Shown: piece after piece, positions 1-8,206 of the stretch | Layout of the letters: each line of letters begins with the position of its first letter | Numbering within the stretch: the first letter of the stretch is position 1 | Assembly (NCBI GenBank): GCA_031409955.1 | Contig: JANNYF010000012.1 | Span: forward strand, 1 to 64,000 | Direction of reading: 5' to 3' | From: JAFDVL01 sp031409955 | GTDB taxonomy: Bacteria; Acidobacteriota; Blastocatellia; RBC074 | Length of the DNA stretch: 64,000 nucleotides | The notes under the pieces: generated by a model | Databases searched by the model: none | What the model was told of the DNA's origin: nothing | What the model saw: only the letters and a program-made list of their open reading frames with translations | Position numbers and translations under genes: made by a program

Positions 1-81
1 GCCATGGGCCCGTCACGTGACATGGGGATCTCTTACACTCTCCATAAACCGGCCAACCTCCTCCCGCCATCCGCCATCGTC

Positions 82-753
82 TTACTTGATCGTCACAATC
101 AAAATCTCAGTGCCGCGCTCCAATTTGATGGTGTTTGCGCCTTGAATGTAGGTCGAAGCGCCGCCCGCCACTGCGCCGAGAATTGCGCCAATCGCTGCGC
201 CTTTGCCGCCGCCCGCGATGCCGCCCAGCACTGCGCCCGCCGCCGCGCCACCGCCCGAACGAATCATCGTGGCTTTGGTTTTGTCGCCGCTTTCGATATT
301 GCCTTCAGTGTCCACTTTTTTGGCGGATTCAGTGTCGTAAACTTTGACGAGTTGCGCCGCCAACGGAGCGCTTGCGCCATTGGGATGCGTGATCGTGTCG
401 AAGGTTAGGGCCAGTGCGGTTTTGCCTTTCAGCTTGCCGGATTGCTTGACCGCCGCAATGTGGCCTTCAATCGTAGCGCCTGCAACTTTGCTCGGCTCCA
501 ACACCGTTGCGGTGAACTTGTCGCCGTCCTGCGCAGTTTTGGTGTCCACGTCCGAACTCAGGCGGATTTTGATTTCCGTATTTTTGGCAATGAACGGAGC
601 CACCGGTGCGGCAGGCGCGGCAGCAGCTTTTGTTGCCACAGGTTTGACCTTTTTCTTGGTTCTTGCTTTTTTGGTTTGTGCGATGGAATCTGCGGTGAGT
701 CCGATCAGGACGAACGCCGCCAGAACAAACAGAATGCGAGTGTAAAATCTCAT
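82..753 (-). CDS. Exported glycine-zipper protein
   Basis: A 223-residue protein of unknown precise role. The start at 753 is preferred because GGAGGAGGAAAC lies just upstream and the protein then opens with a signal peptide (MRFYTRILFVLAAFVLIGL, Ala-Gln near residue 26). A Lys/Ala/Pro-rich linker follows, then a compact middle domain, and near the C-terminus a glycine-rich segment with small residues at regular spacing (GGGAAAGAVLGGIAGGGKG and continuing), the pattern of glycine-zipper membrane or surface proteins. The middle part (KIRLSSDVDTKTAQDGDKF) resembles exported proteins common in Acidobacteriota, which is family recollection only. It has no close partner: the next gene lies on the other strand. 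An envelope location is likely; function is unknown. Confidence 0.8.
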   Translation of the reverse strand: MRFYTRILFVLAAFVLIGLTADSIAQTKKARTKKKVKPVATKAAAAPAAPVAPFIAKNTEIKIRLSSDVDTKTAQDGDKFTATVLEPSKVAGATIEGHIAAVKQSGKLKGKTALALTFDTITHPNGASAPLAAQLVKVYDTESAKKVDTEGNIESGDKTKATMIRSGGGAAAGAVLGGIAGGGKGAAIGAILGAVAGGASTYIQGANTIKLERGTEILIVTIK

Positions 754-842
754 AGTTTCCTCCTCCAAAATATTGTTATCTATCACGAACATCGCCACTC
801 ATCAGTGCTTACAGGCGAAAGCTTAACAAAGAGCGACTGGAA

Positions 843-870
843 TTGCTAATACGCGCAATTCGCCTATAAT
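843..870 (+). promoter_or_regulatory. Candidate sigma-70 promoter for cax
   Basis: TTGCTA at 843-848 and a perfect TATAAT at 865-870 are separated by 16 nt and point toward the exchanger gene at 1009. The match is by eye only. It implies a leader of about 130 nt that contains the repeat hairpin at 881-984. Confidence 0.35.
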
Positions 871-880
871 GTCGCACTTT

Positions 881-984
881 TAGGAGTTAAGATGTAGGAG
901 TCAGGATGTAGGAGTTAGGTTCTGGCGCCACCGTCATAGCGACAATGCCTAAATCCTAAATCCTAAATCTCAAATCCCAAATCC
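881..984. repeat. Short-period repeat hairpin before cax
   Basis: The left half (881-927) holds three copies of a unit of about 14 nt, TAGGAGT(T/C)A(A/G)GATG. The right half (947-984) holds repeats of CCTAAAT/CAAATCC, which are roughly complementary to the left half, so the segment can fold back on itself. It fills most of the gap between the divergent exported-protein gene and cax. It is one of several intergenic hairpins in this window built from short repeats of differing sequence. Confidence 0.5.
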
Positions 985-1008
985 ACTTTGCATTCATTCA
1001 GGTTCACT

Positions 1009-2109
1009 ATGCTCAAAGAATTTTTCGCACCCAAAAACTTTCTCAACTACTTATTGTTTGCGATTCCGGTCGCAGTTGTACTGGAACTGCGCCACGCCAA
1101 TCCGACGGCGATTTTCGTGGCTTCGTGTATCGCCATCATCCCGCTGGCAGGCCTGATGGGCAAAGCGACGGAGCATTTGTCCGAATCGCTCGGCGAAGGC
1201 ATCGGCGGATTGCTGAACGCGACGTTTGGCAACGCGGCGGAATTGATTATCGCGTTGATGGCCTTGCGCGCCGGGTTGTTTGAAGTCGTGAAGGCTTCGA
1301 TCACGGGTTCGATCATCGGCAATATTTTACTTGTCCTGGGTCTGAGTTTATTGGCGGGTGGCGCAAAACATGCGACGCAGAAATTCAATCGAACTGCCGC
1401 GGGAATGGGTGCAACCTTGATGGCCTTGTCAGCGGTCGGGCTAATTATCCCGGCGATTTTTCACATCCTGGTCAAAAACCACCCAAACGTCAAAGAACAG
1501 AACCTGAGCCTCGAAATCGCAATCGTGTTGTTTGTTGTGTATGTTCTCAGCCTGTTTTTTTCGCTGAAAACGCACGCGCATTTGTATGTTGGCGAAGCGG
1601 GCGAGAATAGCGCTGATGAAGAGGAAGCGCTTGGCACACATAGTTGGAGTCGTGGCAAATCCATCACGATTTTATTGGTCGCAACGACGCTGGTCGCGGT
1701 GATGAGCGAATTCCTGGTGGGCGCAGTCGAAGCCACCTCGAAATCTATTGGCCTAACAGAGGTGTTCGTTGGCGTGATTCTTGTGGCGATCATCGGTAAT
1801 GCCGCCGAGCATTCGACCGCTGTGTTGATGGCGATGAAAAACAAAATGGATTTGGCGCTGAATATTGCCATTGGGTCAAGTTTGCAAATTGCCTTGTTCG
1901 TTGCGCCTGTGCTGATCTTTGTCAGCTACCTTGTCCCCAACGGCCCGATGGATTTGCTGTTTACGCCGATGGAAGTTGTGGCGATAGCGATTTCAGCGGC
2001 GGTCGCGGCGTTGATCGTGCAGGACGGCAAATCGAATTGGATGGAAGGCGTGTTGTTGCTGGCGGTGTACACGATTCTGGGCATCACGTTTTACTTCTTA
2101 CCTGCCTGA
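1009..2109 (+). CDS. cax: Calcium/proton exchanger (CAX family)
   Basis: A 366-residue inner-membrane cation antiporter that would expel Ca2+ in exchange for H+. It consists almost wholly of hydrophobic helices in two homologous halves. Each half carries the family's alpha-repeat signature: GNAAELI at about 74-80 and GNAAEH at about 263-268. The conserved acidic residues there bind the ion. An acidic stretch (about 198-207, SADEEEAL) joins the halves, as in CAX proteins. The ATG at 1009 is preferred over an upstream TTG. The sigma-factor gene starts only 5 nt after its stop, so the two may be co-transcribed, although no functional link is evident. Confidence 0.93.
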   Translation: MLKEFFAPKNFLNYLLFAIPVAVVLELRHANPTAIFVASCIAIIPLAGLMGKATEHLSESLGEGIGGLLNATFGNAAELIIALMALRAGLFEVVKASITGSIIGNILLVLGLSLLAGGAKHATQKFNRTAAGMGATLMALSAVGLIIPAIFHILVKNHPNVKEQNLSLEIAIVLFVVYVLSLFFSLKTHAHLYVGEAGENSADEEEALGTHSWSRGKSITILLVATTLVAVMSEFLVGAVEATSKSIGLTEVFVGVILVAIIGNAAEHSTAVLMAMKNKMDLALNIAIGSSLQIALFVAPVLIFVSYLVPNGPMDLLFTPMEVVAIAISAAVAALIVQDGKSNWMEGVLLLAVYTILGITFYFLPA

Positions 2110-2114
2110 AAACT

Positions 2115-2678
2115 ATGGTGGTCGCCCCGCTTGAAACTCGGTTCGATGCTCTGCTGCAAGAATATGGTCGGTTTCTGCGCCAGACGATCATTCGTGTCTG
2201 CCCCAAAAACCTCGGCTTGCAGTACGACGAAATTGAGCAAGACGCGCGGTTGCGTTTGTGGCGCGCGCTGGAAAGTGAGAGAGAAATCCACGATCCGGCG
2301 TCTTACCTTTATCGGATCGCGGCAACGGCTACGCTGGATGCCGTTCGTCGCATCAAACGAAAACGCGAAGAACAAATTATTACAGACCATGACTCGGAAG
2401 AAGAAAACATCGCCCCGCACGTGCTGGTGACCGATCCGCACCGCGCGCCGGATCGAGAGGCCGAGCGGCGGCAACTCGTCGCCAAAGTCAAAGCCGCGAT
2501 GGCGCGACTGCCCGACAACCGGCGCACGGCGGTGAGGCTGCATCTGGAAGGACTGACCACCCAGGAGATTGCGAATTTGGTGGGATGGAGCGAACCAAAG
2601 GCGCGCAATTTGGTATATCGCGGACTCACTGACGTACGCGAACATTTACAGGCAGCAGGGATTGAGTATGCAACTTAG
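2115..2678 (+). CDS. ECF-type RNA polymerase sigma factor
   Basis: A 187-residue sigma-70-family factor with only regions 2 and 4. Region 2 is at roughly 20-85 (core binding and -10 recognition: YDEIEQDARLRLWRAL, YLYRIAATATLDAVRR). Region 4 is at roughly 125-175, with a helix-turn-helix in LTTQEIANLVGWSEPKAR. The start at 2115 follows the cax stop directly. The next gene overlaps its end by 11 nt and encodes a membrane protein with a zinc-finger anti-sigma motif, the usual arrangement for an ECF factor and its antagonist. The target genes are unknown; the TPR-CHAT gene and cysteine-rich genes just downstream are plausible by position only. Confidence 0.9.
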   Translation: MVVAPLETRFDALLQEYGRFLRQTIIRVCPKNLGLQYDEIEQDARLRLWRALESEREIHDPASYLYRIAATATLDAVRRIKRKREEQIITDHDSEEENIAPHVLVTDPHRAPDREAERRQLVAKVKAAMARLPDNRRTAVRLHLEGLTTQEIANLVGWSEPKARNLVYRGLTDVREHLQAAGIEYAT

Positions 2679-3816
2679 TGAAGACGAATTGAAAAGCCTC
2701 TGGCAGCAGGACACCGTAGCAACGAACCGTCGCGCGGATTGTCTGTCGTCGGAACTGCTGGTGTGCGCGGGCGAAGGCAAACTCGCAGCGGCTGAAATGG
2801 CGCTAGTCGTCAATCACATCGAACAGTGTTCCGATTGCGCCGAAGAATATCGCCTTGCATTTGCTGTCAAAGACTGGGCTGCAAATGCAGCCATCACGCA
2901 CGCCGATGTCTTGGCGACCAAGCCCGCCGTTACAAGCGCCAAAGAATCTTGGTGGCAAGCCTGGTTTTCATTGCCCCATTGGAAAATCCCCGCCGTTGCT
3001 TTCGCGGGGCTGGCGTTGCTGGTGGTTGGCTGGTTTGTGTGGCGGACGGCGAGCAAAAAGGAAGTAGTACCTCAAATCGCCGTCGCCACGCCCACCGCCA
3101 CGGCGACACCGTTTGCCAGCCCCAGCGCCACGCCTGACGCGCCCGTCATCGCGCAATTGCAGGATGGGTCACGGCTCATCGCATTGAATCAACAAGGCGA
3201 ATTGACTGGCATTGAAAACCTGTCGCCCGCGCAGCAACGAATGGTGAAAGAAGCCTTGACGACGCAGCGCATCGAACGTTCTGCCTTGCTCGCCGGACTC
3301 AATCGCGGCGGAAGCGCGTTGATGAGCGGCAGTGATGAGGAGAAGAAGTTCGCCGTCACCGCACCGGTCGGAAAAGTTCTGCTCACAGATCGTCCAACGT
3401 TTCGCTGGTCAGCCTTGCCGAATGCGACGAGTTATGTGATCGAAATTTATGACGAACAATTCAACCTCGTCACTGCCAGCCCGCCGCTCAGCACAACGAC
3501 CTGGACAATGCCGCAATCGCTCAAACGCGGCGCTCTCTTTGCGTGGCAAGTCAAAGCCAGGCAAGACGGGCAGGAAATTACGTCTCCGCATCCGCCCGCG
3601 CCGCAAGCCAAATTCCGCCTCCTCACACAAGCGAAAGCCAATGAAATCGCACAAGCGCGGCGCAGTGTTGGCGCTTCGCATTTGACGCTGGGATTGTTGT
3701 ATGCCGAGGCGGGATTGCTCGACGAAGCCGAAGCGGAATTTCGCGCGTTGCAGCGGGCGAACTCAACCTCACCGATAGCACGTCGTTTGCTGATGAATGT
3801 GCGCGCGCTGAAATGA
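2668..3816 (+). CDS. Membrane anti-sigma factor with zinc-finger motif
   Basis: A 382-residue protein whose start at 2668 overlaps the sigma gene by 11 nt, implying translational coupling. The cytoplasmic N-terminus has the ZAS-type motif H-x3-C-x2-C (His50, Cys54, Cys57, with Cys33 upstream). A single transmembrane helix lies at about 108-125. Outside the membrane are a Thr/Pro/Ala-rich linker (about 135-155), a fibronectin-III-like segment (about 230-320: TFRWSALPNATSYVIEIYD, FAWQVKAR) and a C-terminal helical segment resembling a TPR (SHLTLGLLYAEAGLLDEAE). It probably holds the sigma factor inactive until an envelope signal is sensed. The FN3-like segment resembles the end of the exported protein at 12445-13695. 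Confidence 0.85.
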   Translation: MQLSEDELKSLWQQDTVATNRRADCLSSELLVCAGEGKLAAAEMALVVNHIEQCSDCAEEYRLAFAVKDWAANAAITHADVLATKPAVTSAKESWWQAWFSLPHWKIPAVAFAGLALLVVGWFVWRTASKKEVVPQIAVATPTATATPFASPSATPDAPVIAQLQDGSRLIALNQQGELTGIENLSPAQQRMVKEALTTQRIERSALLAGLNRGGSALMSGSDEEKKFAVTAPVGKVLLTDRPTFRWSALPNATSYVIEIYDEQFNLVTASPPLSTTTWTMPQSLKRGALFAWQVKARQDGQEITSPHPPAPQAKFRLLTQAKANEIAQARRSVGASHLTLGLLYAEAGLLDEAEAEFRALQRANSTSPIARRLLMNVRALK

Positions 3817-3826
3817 TTGCTGCTAA

Positions 3827-3890
3827 GTTCAGAGTTCACGCTTTAGCGTGTCAGCCTCACGACCAGCACGCTGAAGCGTGAACTCTGAAC
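3827..3890. repeat. Long palindrome between convergent genes
   Basis: The 24-nt arms 3827-3850 and 3867-3890 are complementary except at one position (GTTCAGAGTTCACGCTTTAG and its counterpart), with a 16-nt loop. The hairpin exactly fills the gap between the anti-sigma stop and the stop of the convergent TPR-CHAT gene. It could terminate transcription in both directions, but no T-run follows. The arms themselves contain the smaller palindrome CACGCTNNAGCGTG, a build typical of REP-like dispersed elements. Confidence 0.75.
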
Positions 3891-3892
3891 AA

Positions 3893-6800
3893 CTACCGCT
3901 GATCGCCCACCAACACGAACCCCGCCCAATAAAACGGATGACTCGTCGCGGGTTGTTTCAGCAATGACAACGCCGCTTGCCGCAACGCTTCGGCTTTGCT
4001 TGTCTTGCCGCTTTGCAGGCTGCGATGAAACTGCCACATCAAATCGCGCGTGCTGGCCGATTCGACTTTCCATTGACTGACCACAGTTGATGGCACGCCC
4101 GCGACAAACAACGCCCACGACAAACCGATCATGCCTTCGCCTGCGCCGTAGCGTCCACGCGCGGTCTCGCACGCGGAAAGCACTGCCAAATCAGCTTGCA
4201 AATCCATTTGCATCAGCTCCCACGCTTCGAGCAAACCGTCTTCGTTCGGTGTGCCGGGCGCGAGCATCAGGTGCGAATACAATGGCGTGGCATTGTTGAG
4301 AATGCCGTGCGTGGCGAAATGCAGAATGCGCGCCGTGGCGGCTTCGGCTTTGACACGGTCTTCGCGCGCTTCGCTACCGATGTAGATTTTGTTCCGCGCA
4401 TAAAGCTGACCCAGCGCTTTGACTTCCTGTTCGGCAGTCGGCAGCGGCGCGAGTTTGCTATCGCGCAACGTCAATTCCGCGCGGGCTAAAGTTTCCTGAC
4501 CGAGCGCCGGATTGCCAAGCGCGAGCAGCGTTCCACCCGCATGAACATTGGGTGTGCGCCGCTTCATCATTTCGCGCAGCACCGTCAGCGAAGGCGCGTA
4601 ACTGATGGCGGCGTCTTCGAGCAGAAACCGATTGGCATTCGTCCGCAGCGCTTGAAATGGCAATTCCCAGAGCTTGTCGTCGGGCACGAGGATGAGATTG
4701 GTTTTGCCTTTGAGTTGCGCTTGGGCGGGCTTCAGTAAGAGGTCATAGAGCTTCGCCGCCGCCGCACGAAAGCCCAAATCGCGTCCGGCCAATTGTTGTC
4801 GGAAGGCTTCGATCTGCCCGGTCAGCGCTGCTCGTTTGATGGGCAGGGCGTAAACCTTGACCTCGGCCTCGGTCTTATCAGCCATCTTCGTGATGACAAA
4901 CAGATGCGTCTGATCGTCGGCTACGACATATTCCAGCAACGCGCTCGCCGCGTCCGGCAGTAAAGCCGCAAGTTCTTCCGTTTTGATGACTGGGGCCTCA
5001 CCGCGGTGAACTTTCAATTCAGGATGGGCCACATAGAGGTTCGTTTCGAGTGCTTCATGCCCCAGCCGGGCTTGCGCGAGGCTTGCCCTTAACTCACGCA
5101 CGCGCACCTGGTCAGGCTGGTTGCGCCGCAGTTCGCTGGTGAGTTGTGAGTTGAGCGCCACCAGTCGAAGGCGCTGTTCCTCTTCCGCCTGTTGCTCTTG
5201 GGGGGAAAGCGATTTACGCAGACTGGGGCGGCCCACCTGTAATACATCGAGCAGCACGCGCGCCTTCGATTGCTCGGCAAAGGTCAGCGCAGCGCTGTAT
5301 TGCTGTTGCGAGACAAGCAGATCAATCAAGCCGAGCCACGGCGAGAGTTTGTTTTCCAGGAAGCTTTGCTGTTGCTGCCCGCCCCCGGCTACCTGATAGC
5401 GCAACGATTCGATGGTGGCGATAGCCGCGAGAAAGCTCTGGCGCGCTGGCGCAGGCTGATTTAGCGCACGCAGCGCTCGGCCCAGGTTCTCCTGCGCTAC
5501 CCAAAGGTCTTCGGGAGCATTGATCTCTTCAGCCAGTCGGGCGGCGCGGCGGCTGACTTCCAGCATCTCTGTGTAATTGCCTTGATCCCAGTAAAGCAGG
5601 CTCAAATTATTCAGTGTCCGGGCAATGCCCCCGCGGTTGCCAGCCTCTTCGCGGAGCCGGAGACTTTGGCGCAGTGGCTCCAGCGCAAGGTCAAAGTGCC
5701 GCTGCCGACGATAAACATCGCCAATATTATTCAGAGTCATTGCGGTGCCGCCTTTGTCTTTTGTTTCCTCAAAGCGCTTCAGGCTTTTCTGAAACCACTC
5801 CAGCGATTGCTCATATAACCCCTCGGATTTGTAAACGACGCCGATATTGTTTTGTGAAGCGGCGATTCTTGCTGGGATATTGATCTCTTCCAAGACCTTC
5901 AAGCTTTTCCGATAGTACTCCAGCGCCTGGTCATAACGGCCCTGACGTCGGTAGACCAGCGCGATGTTATTCAATTGGACGGCGATGCCTTCTTTATCGG
6001 CGGCGCTTCCGATCTCTTCGTTAATCTTGACGGACTTCTGCAAGCATTCAAGCGCCTGCGCGTAACGGCCTTGTTCAAGATAAAGTTGACCGAGATTCAT
6101 GAAGACCAGAGCCAGATGCGTTTTATCGTTGATCGCTTCATCAAGCGTCTGACTTTTCCGGTAAAACTCCAGCGCCCGCTCATAACGCCCCTGTGAGACG
6201 TAGATGATGCCAAGGTTATTGGTAATCCGGGCCGTCAGGCTTTTATCCCCATTCTCTTCACTGATCGCCAGCCCTCGGTGATAGGGCATCAACGCCTGAT
6301 CGGGGCGGTTTTGTAAACGATGGACATTGCCGATCATGAAAAGTACGCGCGCCATTACTTCCTTATCGCCTGTCTCTTCACCAATTGCGAGGCTTTTCTG
6401 CAAAGAATCAAGGGCCTGGGCATGGCGGTTTTGACCAATATAGATCGCTCCCACATCAGCCAAAGCGATGCCCAGGCCCTTGCGATCTCCGATCCGTTCA
6501 GCAATCCGGGCTGCGAGTTGATAGCTTCTGAGCGCCTGCGCATAATCGCCATTATCGGTGAGAGGATCGGCCAGTTTCTTCAGCGCAGCCAGCAGCGAAC
6601 TGTTCATCAGTTCTTGCTCCTCTGCGAGCAACCGCTCCTGTTCTTCGGCTGTCGTGGCCTTGAGGAGTGCCTCGGCCAGATCGTTTTCAGCCGATGTAAC
6701 GCGCCAGAGCTTCCAGGCGTCTGCCTCCCTGACCAGGGAAAAGTTGCACACGACTTGCTGCTCGCGTGTCTGCTTATTCTTCAGATCAGTGACGGTCAGC

Positions 6801-7108
6801 TTCACCATCGCCCGCAGGCTGGCCTTTACTCCTTCCACCTTGAGGCGCGAGATCACTGGCAAGTTCGAGCGGTACTCTTCCGTCGCAAACTGTCGCTGCC
6901 AATTCTGTTTGAGGGAAGCATAGTCGGGCGATTGCTCGCTCCACAGGCTCAACAGCGAGTTGAGGTCTTGGGCGGCGTAATGCGCGAAATACTTTTCTGC
7001 TACGACGCGCACCGCTGCTTCTTCGGATGTGGGTTGTGACCAGACGGGGGAAAGACAGCACAGGCTGATGAAGCAAATCGTGAATAAAACACGGGACACG
7101 GGAATCAT
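3893..7108 (-). CDS. Secreted TPR-CHAT protease-like protein
   Basis: A 1071-residue protein. The start at 7108 is chosen because a GGAGG site precedes it and a signal peptide follows (MIPVSRVLFTICFISLCC, SPVWSQ). After a domain of about 120 residues (EEAAVRVVAEKYFAHYAAQD, NTF2-like in look) come about ten TPR units (about 170-600) with repeated ALxYYxKSLxxxEE patterns. A helical linker and a C-terminal CHAT domain (about 770-1070) follow. CHAT domains are caspase-clan cysteine proteases; the dyad His is in HFATHG (about 934) and the Cys in LSACET (about 980), so both are intact. With a signal peptide it should act outside the cytoplasm, unlike Csx29 of the Craspase complex. It is divergent from the cysteine-rich gene array, whose products are possible partners. 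Confidence 0.92.
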   Translation of the reverse strand: MIPVSRVLFTICFISLCCLSPVWSQPTSEEAAVRVVAEKYFAHYAAQDLNSLLSLWSEQSPDYASLKQNWQRQFATEEYRSNLPVISRLKVEGVKASLRAMVKLTVTDLKNKQTREQQVVCNFSLVREADAWKLWRVTSAENDLAEALLKATTAEEQERLLAEEQELMNSSLLAALKKLADPLTDNGDYAQALRSYQLAARIAERIGDRKGLGIALADVGAIYIGQNRHAQALDSLQKSLAIGEETGDKEVMARVLFMIGNVHRLQNRPDQALMPYHRGLAISEENGDKSLTARITNNLGIIYVSQGRYERALEFYRKSQTLDEAINDKTHLALVFMNLGQLYLEQGRYAQALECLQKSVKINEEIGSAADKEGIAVQLNNIALVYRRQGRYDQALEYYRKSLKVLEEINIPARIAASQNNIGVVYKSEGLYEQSLEWFQKSLKRFEETKDKGGTAMTLNNIGDVYRRQRHFDLALEPLRQSLRLREEAGNRGGIARTLNNLSLLYWDQGNYTEMLEVSRRAARLAEEINAPEDLWVAQENLGRALRALNQPAPARQSFLAAIATIESLRYQVAGGGQQQQSFLENKLSPWLGLIDLLVSQQQYSAALTFAEQSKARVLLDVLQVGRPSLRKSLSPQEQQAEEEQRLRLVALNSQLTSELRRNQPDQVRVRELRASLAQARLGHEALETNLYVAHPELKVHRGEAPVIKTEELAALLPDAASALLEYVVADDQTHLFVITKMADKTEAEVKVYALPIKRAALTGQIEAFRQQLAGRDLGFRAAAAKLYDLLLKPAQAQLKGKTNLILVPDDKLWELPFQALRTNANRFLLEDAAISYAPSLTVLREMMKRRTPNVHAGGTLLALGNPALGQETLARAELTLRDSKLAPLPTAEQEVKALGQLYARNKIYIGSEAREDRVKAEAATARILHFATHGILNNATPLYSHLMLAPGTPNEDGLLEAWELMQMDLQADLAVLSACETARGRYGAGEGMIGLSWALFVAGVPSTVVSQWKVESASTRDLMWQFHRSLQSGKTSKAEALRQAALSLLKQPATSHPFYWAGFVLVGDQR

Positions 7109-7420
7109 AATAACCTCCGACCAGTTGCCGCAAATCCTGGGGAGCTGCTTTTCAGTAGTTTGTGGTTTTTGCGCGGGGGATTTCCGTAACGTTCGCAGTC
7201 TACTCAGCACGGCGGAAAATGCAAGAGGAGGTCTACTACCGCTCCGCCGCCCAGCCAGCATCGCATCACAAAAAAAATTGTCAGCCGTGTGAGAGAAAGT
7301 CTGGCGCTCGGTCGTCATCACCTTGTCCGCGAAATAGCAACACGGCAAGTAACGCCTGCCCTGTAACGATCAACTTCGATCTTCGCAGGAAGATCGCTAT
7401 CAAAAATGGGGAAAAGCATT
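7109..7420. promoter_or_regulatory. Divergent intergenic region, TPR-CHAT / cysteine-rich array
   Basis: These 312 nt separate two divergent genes and must hold both promoters. No convincing -35/-10 pair was found by eye. The only clear structure is the hairpin at 7378-7395. Open frames here are short and have no ribosome site. Confidence 0.4.
7378..7395 (+). promoter_or_regulatory. Leader hairpin, copy 1
   Basis: GATCTTCGCAGGAAGATC has perfect 7-bp arms (GATCTTC/GAAGATC) and a 4-nt loop GCAG. It lies 25 nt before the start codon at 7421. The same hairpin precedes the next two genes of the array (8165-8182, 8824-8841). The single loop change (GCAG for GCGG) leaves the stem intact, which suggests that structure is conserved. 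Confidence 0.7.
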
Positions 7421-7993
7421 ATGAAACACATTAGCCTGAAACACATCACTATGATTCTGATCGCCACGCTGACGTTAGCATTGCTGGTTTACGCCCAGAG
7501 TGGAACGCTGGTTACGCAGAAAGGCACCGCCGCACAGCGCATTGCCACGCCGCAAGATGCCCAAAAGGCGATTCAGCAGGGAATACTGGGCCAGCTTGCC
7601 GCGAAGGTAAATACTTCTCTGAAGACCTATCCCAGCTCGACTCAAATTAGCAAGATTGCGAATCCCAAGACACGAAATATTCTGGAACAGGGGCGCAGGC
7701 TGCTTGAGGCGGGGAAAACAACAAGTGGTTGGAATGCTACTCAGCTCAGCAATTTTGCCAATCAGGTGGAGCAGCATCTAAAGGACGCGGAGGCAGCGGT
7801 CAAAGCCGCCAAACCCAACAACAATGGAGACACTCCCCAAGCAGACTGCGGTGCGGCCAAGGACAAGTGTAATCAAGGTTGCCACAATAAAGACGCCGGC
7901 TATTTTTGCTTTTTCGACTGTCGGCTTGAGTATTACGTTTGTCTAGCGGGCTCTCTCTTCAAGGGCTCCGGCGGCAGGGTCGTTATTGGATAG
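7421..7993 (+). CDS. Exported cysteine-rich protein 1 of array
   Basis: A 190-residue protein of no recognised family. The signal peptide is MKHISLKHITMILIATLTLA followed by LLVYAQ. The middle is helical, polar and free of cysteine. The last 50 residues carry six cysteines (143, 150, 154, 163, 167, 174) with the mirror-symmetric spacing C-x6-C-x3-C-x8-C-x3-C-x6-C. The two C-x3-C pairs on adjacent helices recall alpha-hairpin disulfide folds, but that is an inference from spacing only. The ATG at 7421 is preferred to the one at 7406 because it aligns with the starts of its two neighbours relative to the leader hairpin. After its TAG stop the same frame continues for 37 sense codons rich in cysteine. 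Confidence 0.8.
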   Translation: MKHISLKHITMILIATLTLALLVYAQSGTLVTQKGTAAQRIATPQDAQKAIQQGILGQLAAKVNTSLKTYPSSTQISKIANPKTRNILEQGRRLLEAGKTTSGWNATQLSNFANQVEQHLKDAEAAVKAAKPNNNGDTPQADCGAAKDKCNQGCHNKDAGYFCFFDCRLEYYVCLAGSLFKGSGGRVVIG

Positions 7994-8107
7994 AGTCGAA
8001 ACTGCCAGGACCTGAATAAGGCTGGCTGGTGTGAAAACGATTCTTGCACCTGCGGTGTAGGGCACACCAGCCTGAAACTCGCTAGTTCGGCATGGGTGGC
8101 GCAGTAA
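7994..8107 (+). pseudogene. In-frame cysteine-rich extension after TAG stop
   Basis: Directly after the TAG at 7991-7993 the frame stays open for 37 codons to TAA at 8105-8107. It contains four cysteines in NCQDLNKAGWCENDSCTCG. The C-x-C near its end recalls the WCVC end of the next protein in the array. This looks like the original C-terminus of the gene cut off by a nonsense mutation, or the tail of a lost paralogue. Read-through is possible but not shown. Confidence 0.45.
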
Positions 8108-8110
8108 AGA

Positions 8111-8206
8111 CGTTGTACCGGAGAGAAACAAATCTTTACCCGTGATCCATAACCAATCAACCTCGATCTTCGCGGGAAGATCTTTATCGGAAAAGGAGAA
8201 AAACTC
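8111..8206 (+). repeat. Duplicated upstream region, copy A
   Basis: This stretch of about 95 nt aligns over its whole length with 8771-8864. Shared blocks are CGTTGTA-CGGAG-GAA-CAA, CTTTACC, ATCAACCTCGATCTTCGCGG, GAAGATC-TTATCG and AAAAGGAGAAAA-CTC. It contains the leader hairpin and ribosome site of the gene at 8207. The duplication indicates that the array grew by copying regulatory region and signal peptide together. Confidence 0.75.
8165..8182 (+). promoter_or_regulatory. Leader hairpin, copy 2
   Basis: GATCTTCGCGGGAAGATC has perfect 7-bp arms and a GCGG loop. It lies 24 nt before the ATG at 8207, with AAAAGGAGAAAA between hairpin and start. It is too short, and lacks the T-run, to be a normal terminator. 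It may affect mRNA stability or translation, or be a protein-binding palindrome in DNA. Confidence 0.7.

Noticed and set aside
442..849. Plus-strand open frame opposite the glycine-zipper gene
   Set aside because: It is a shadow frame of a gene with better start site and signal peptide on the other strand.
7991..7993. TAG as pyrrolysine or other recoded codon
   Set aside because: No pylT/pylS-like feature or recoding signal was seen; many other genes here are read normally.
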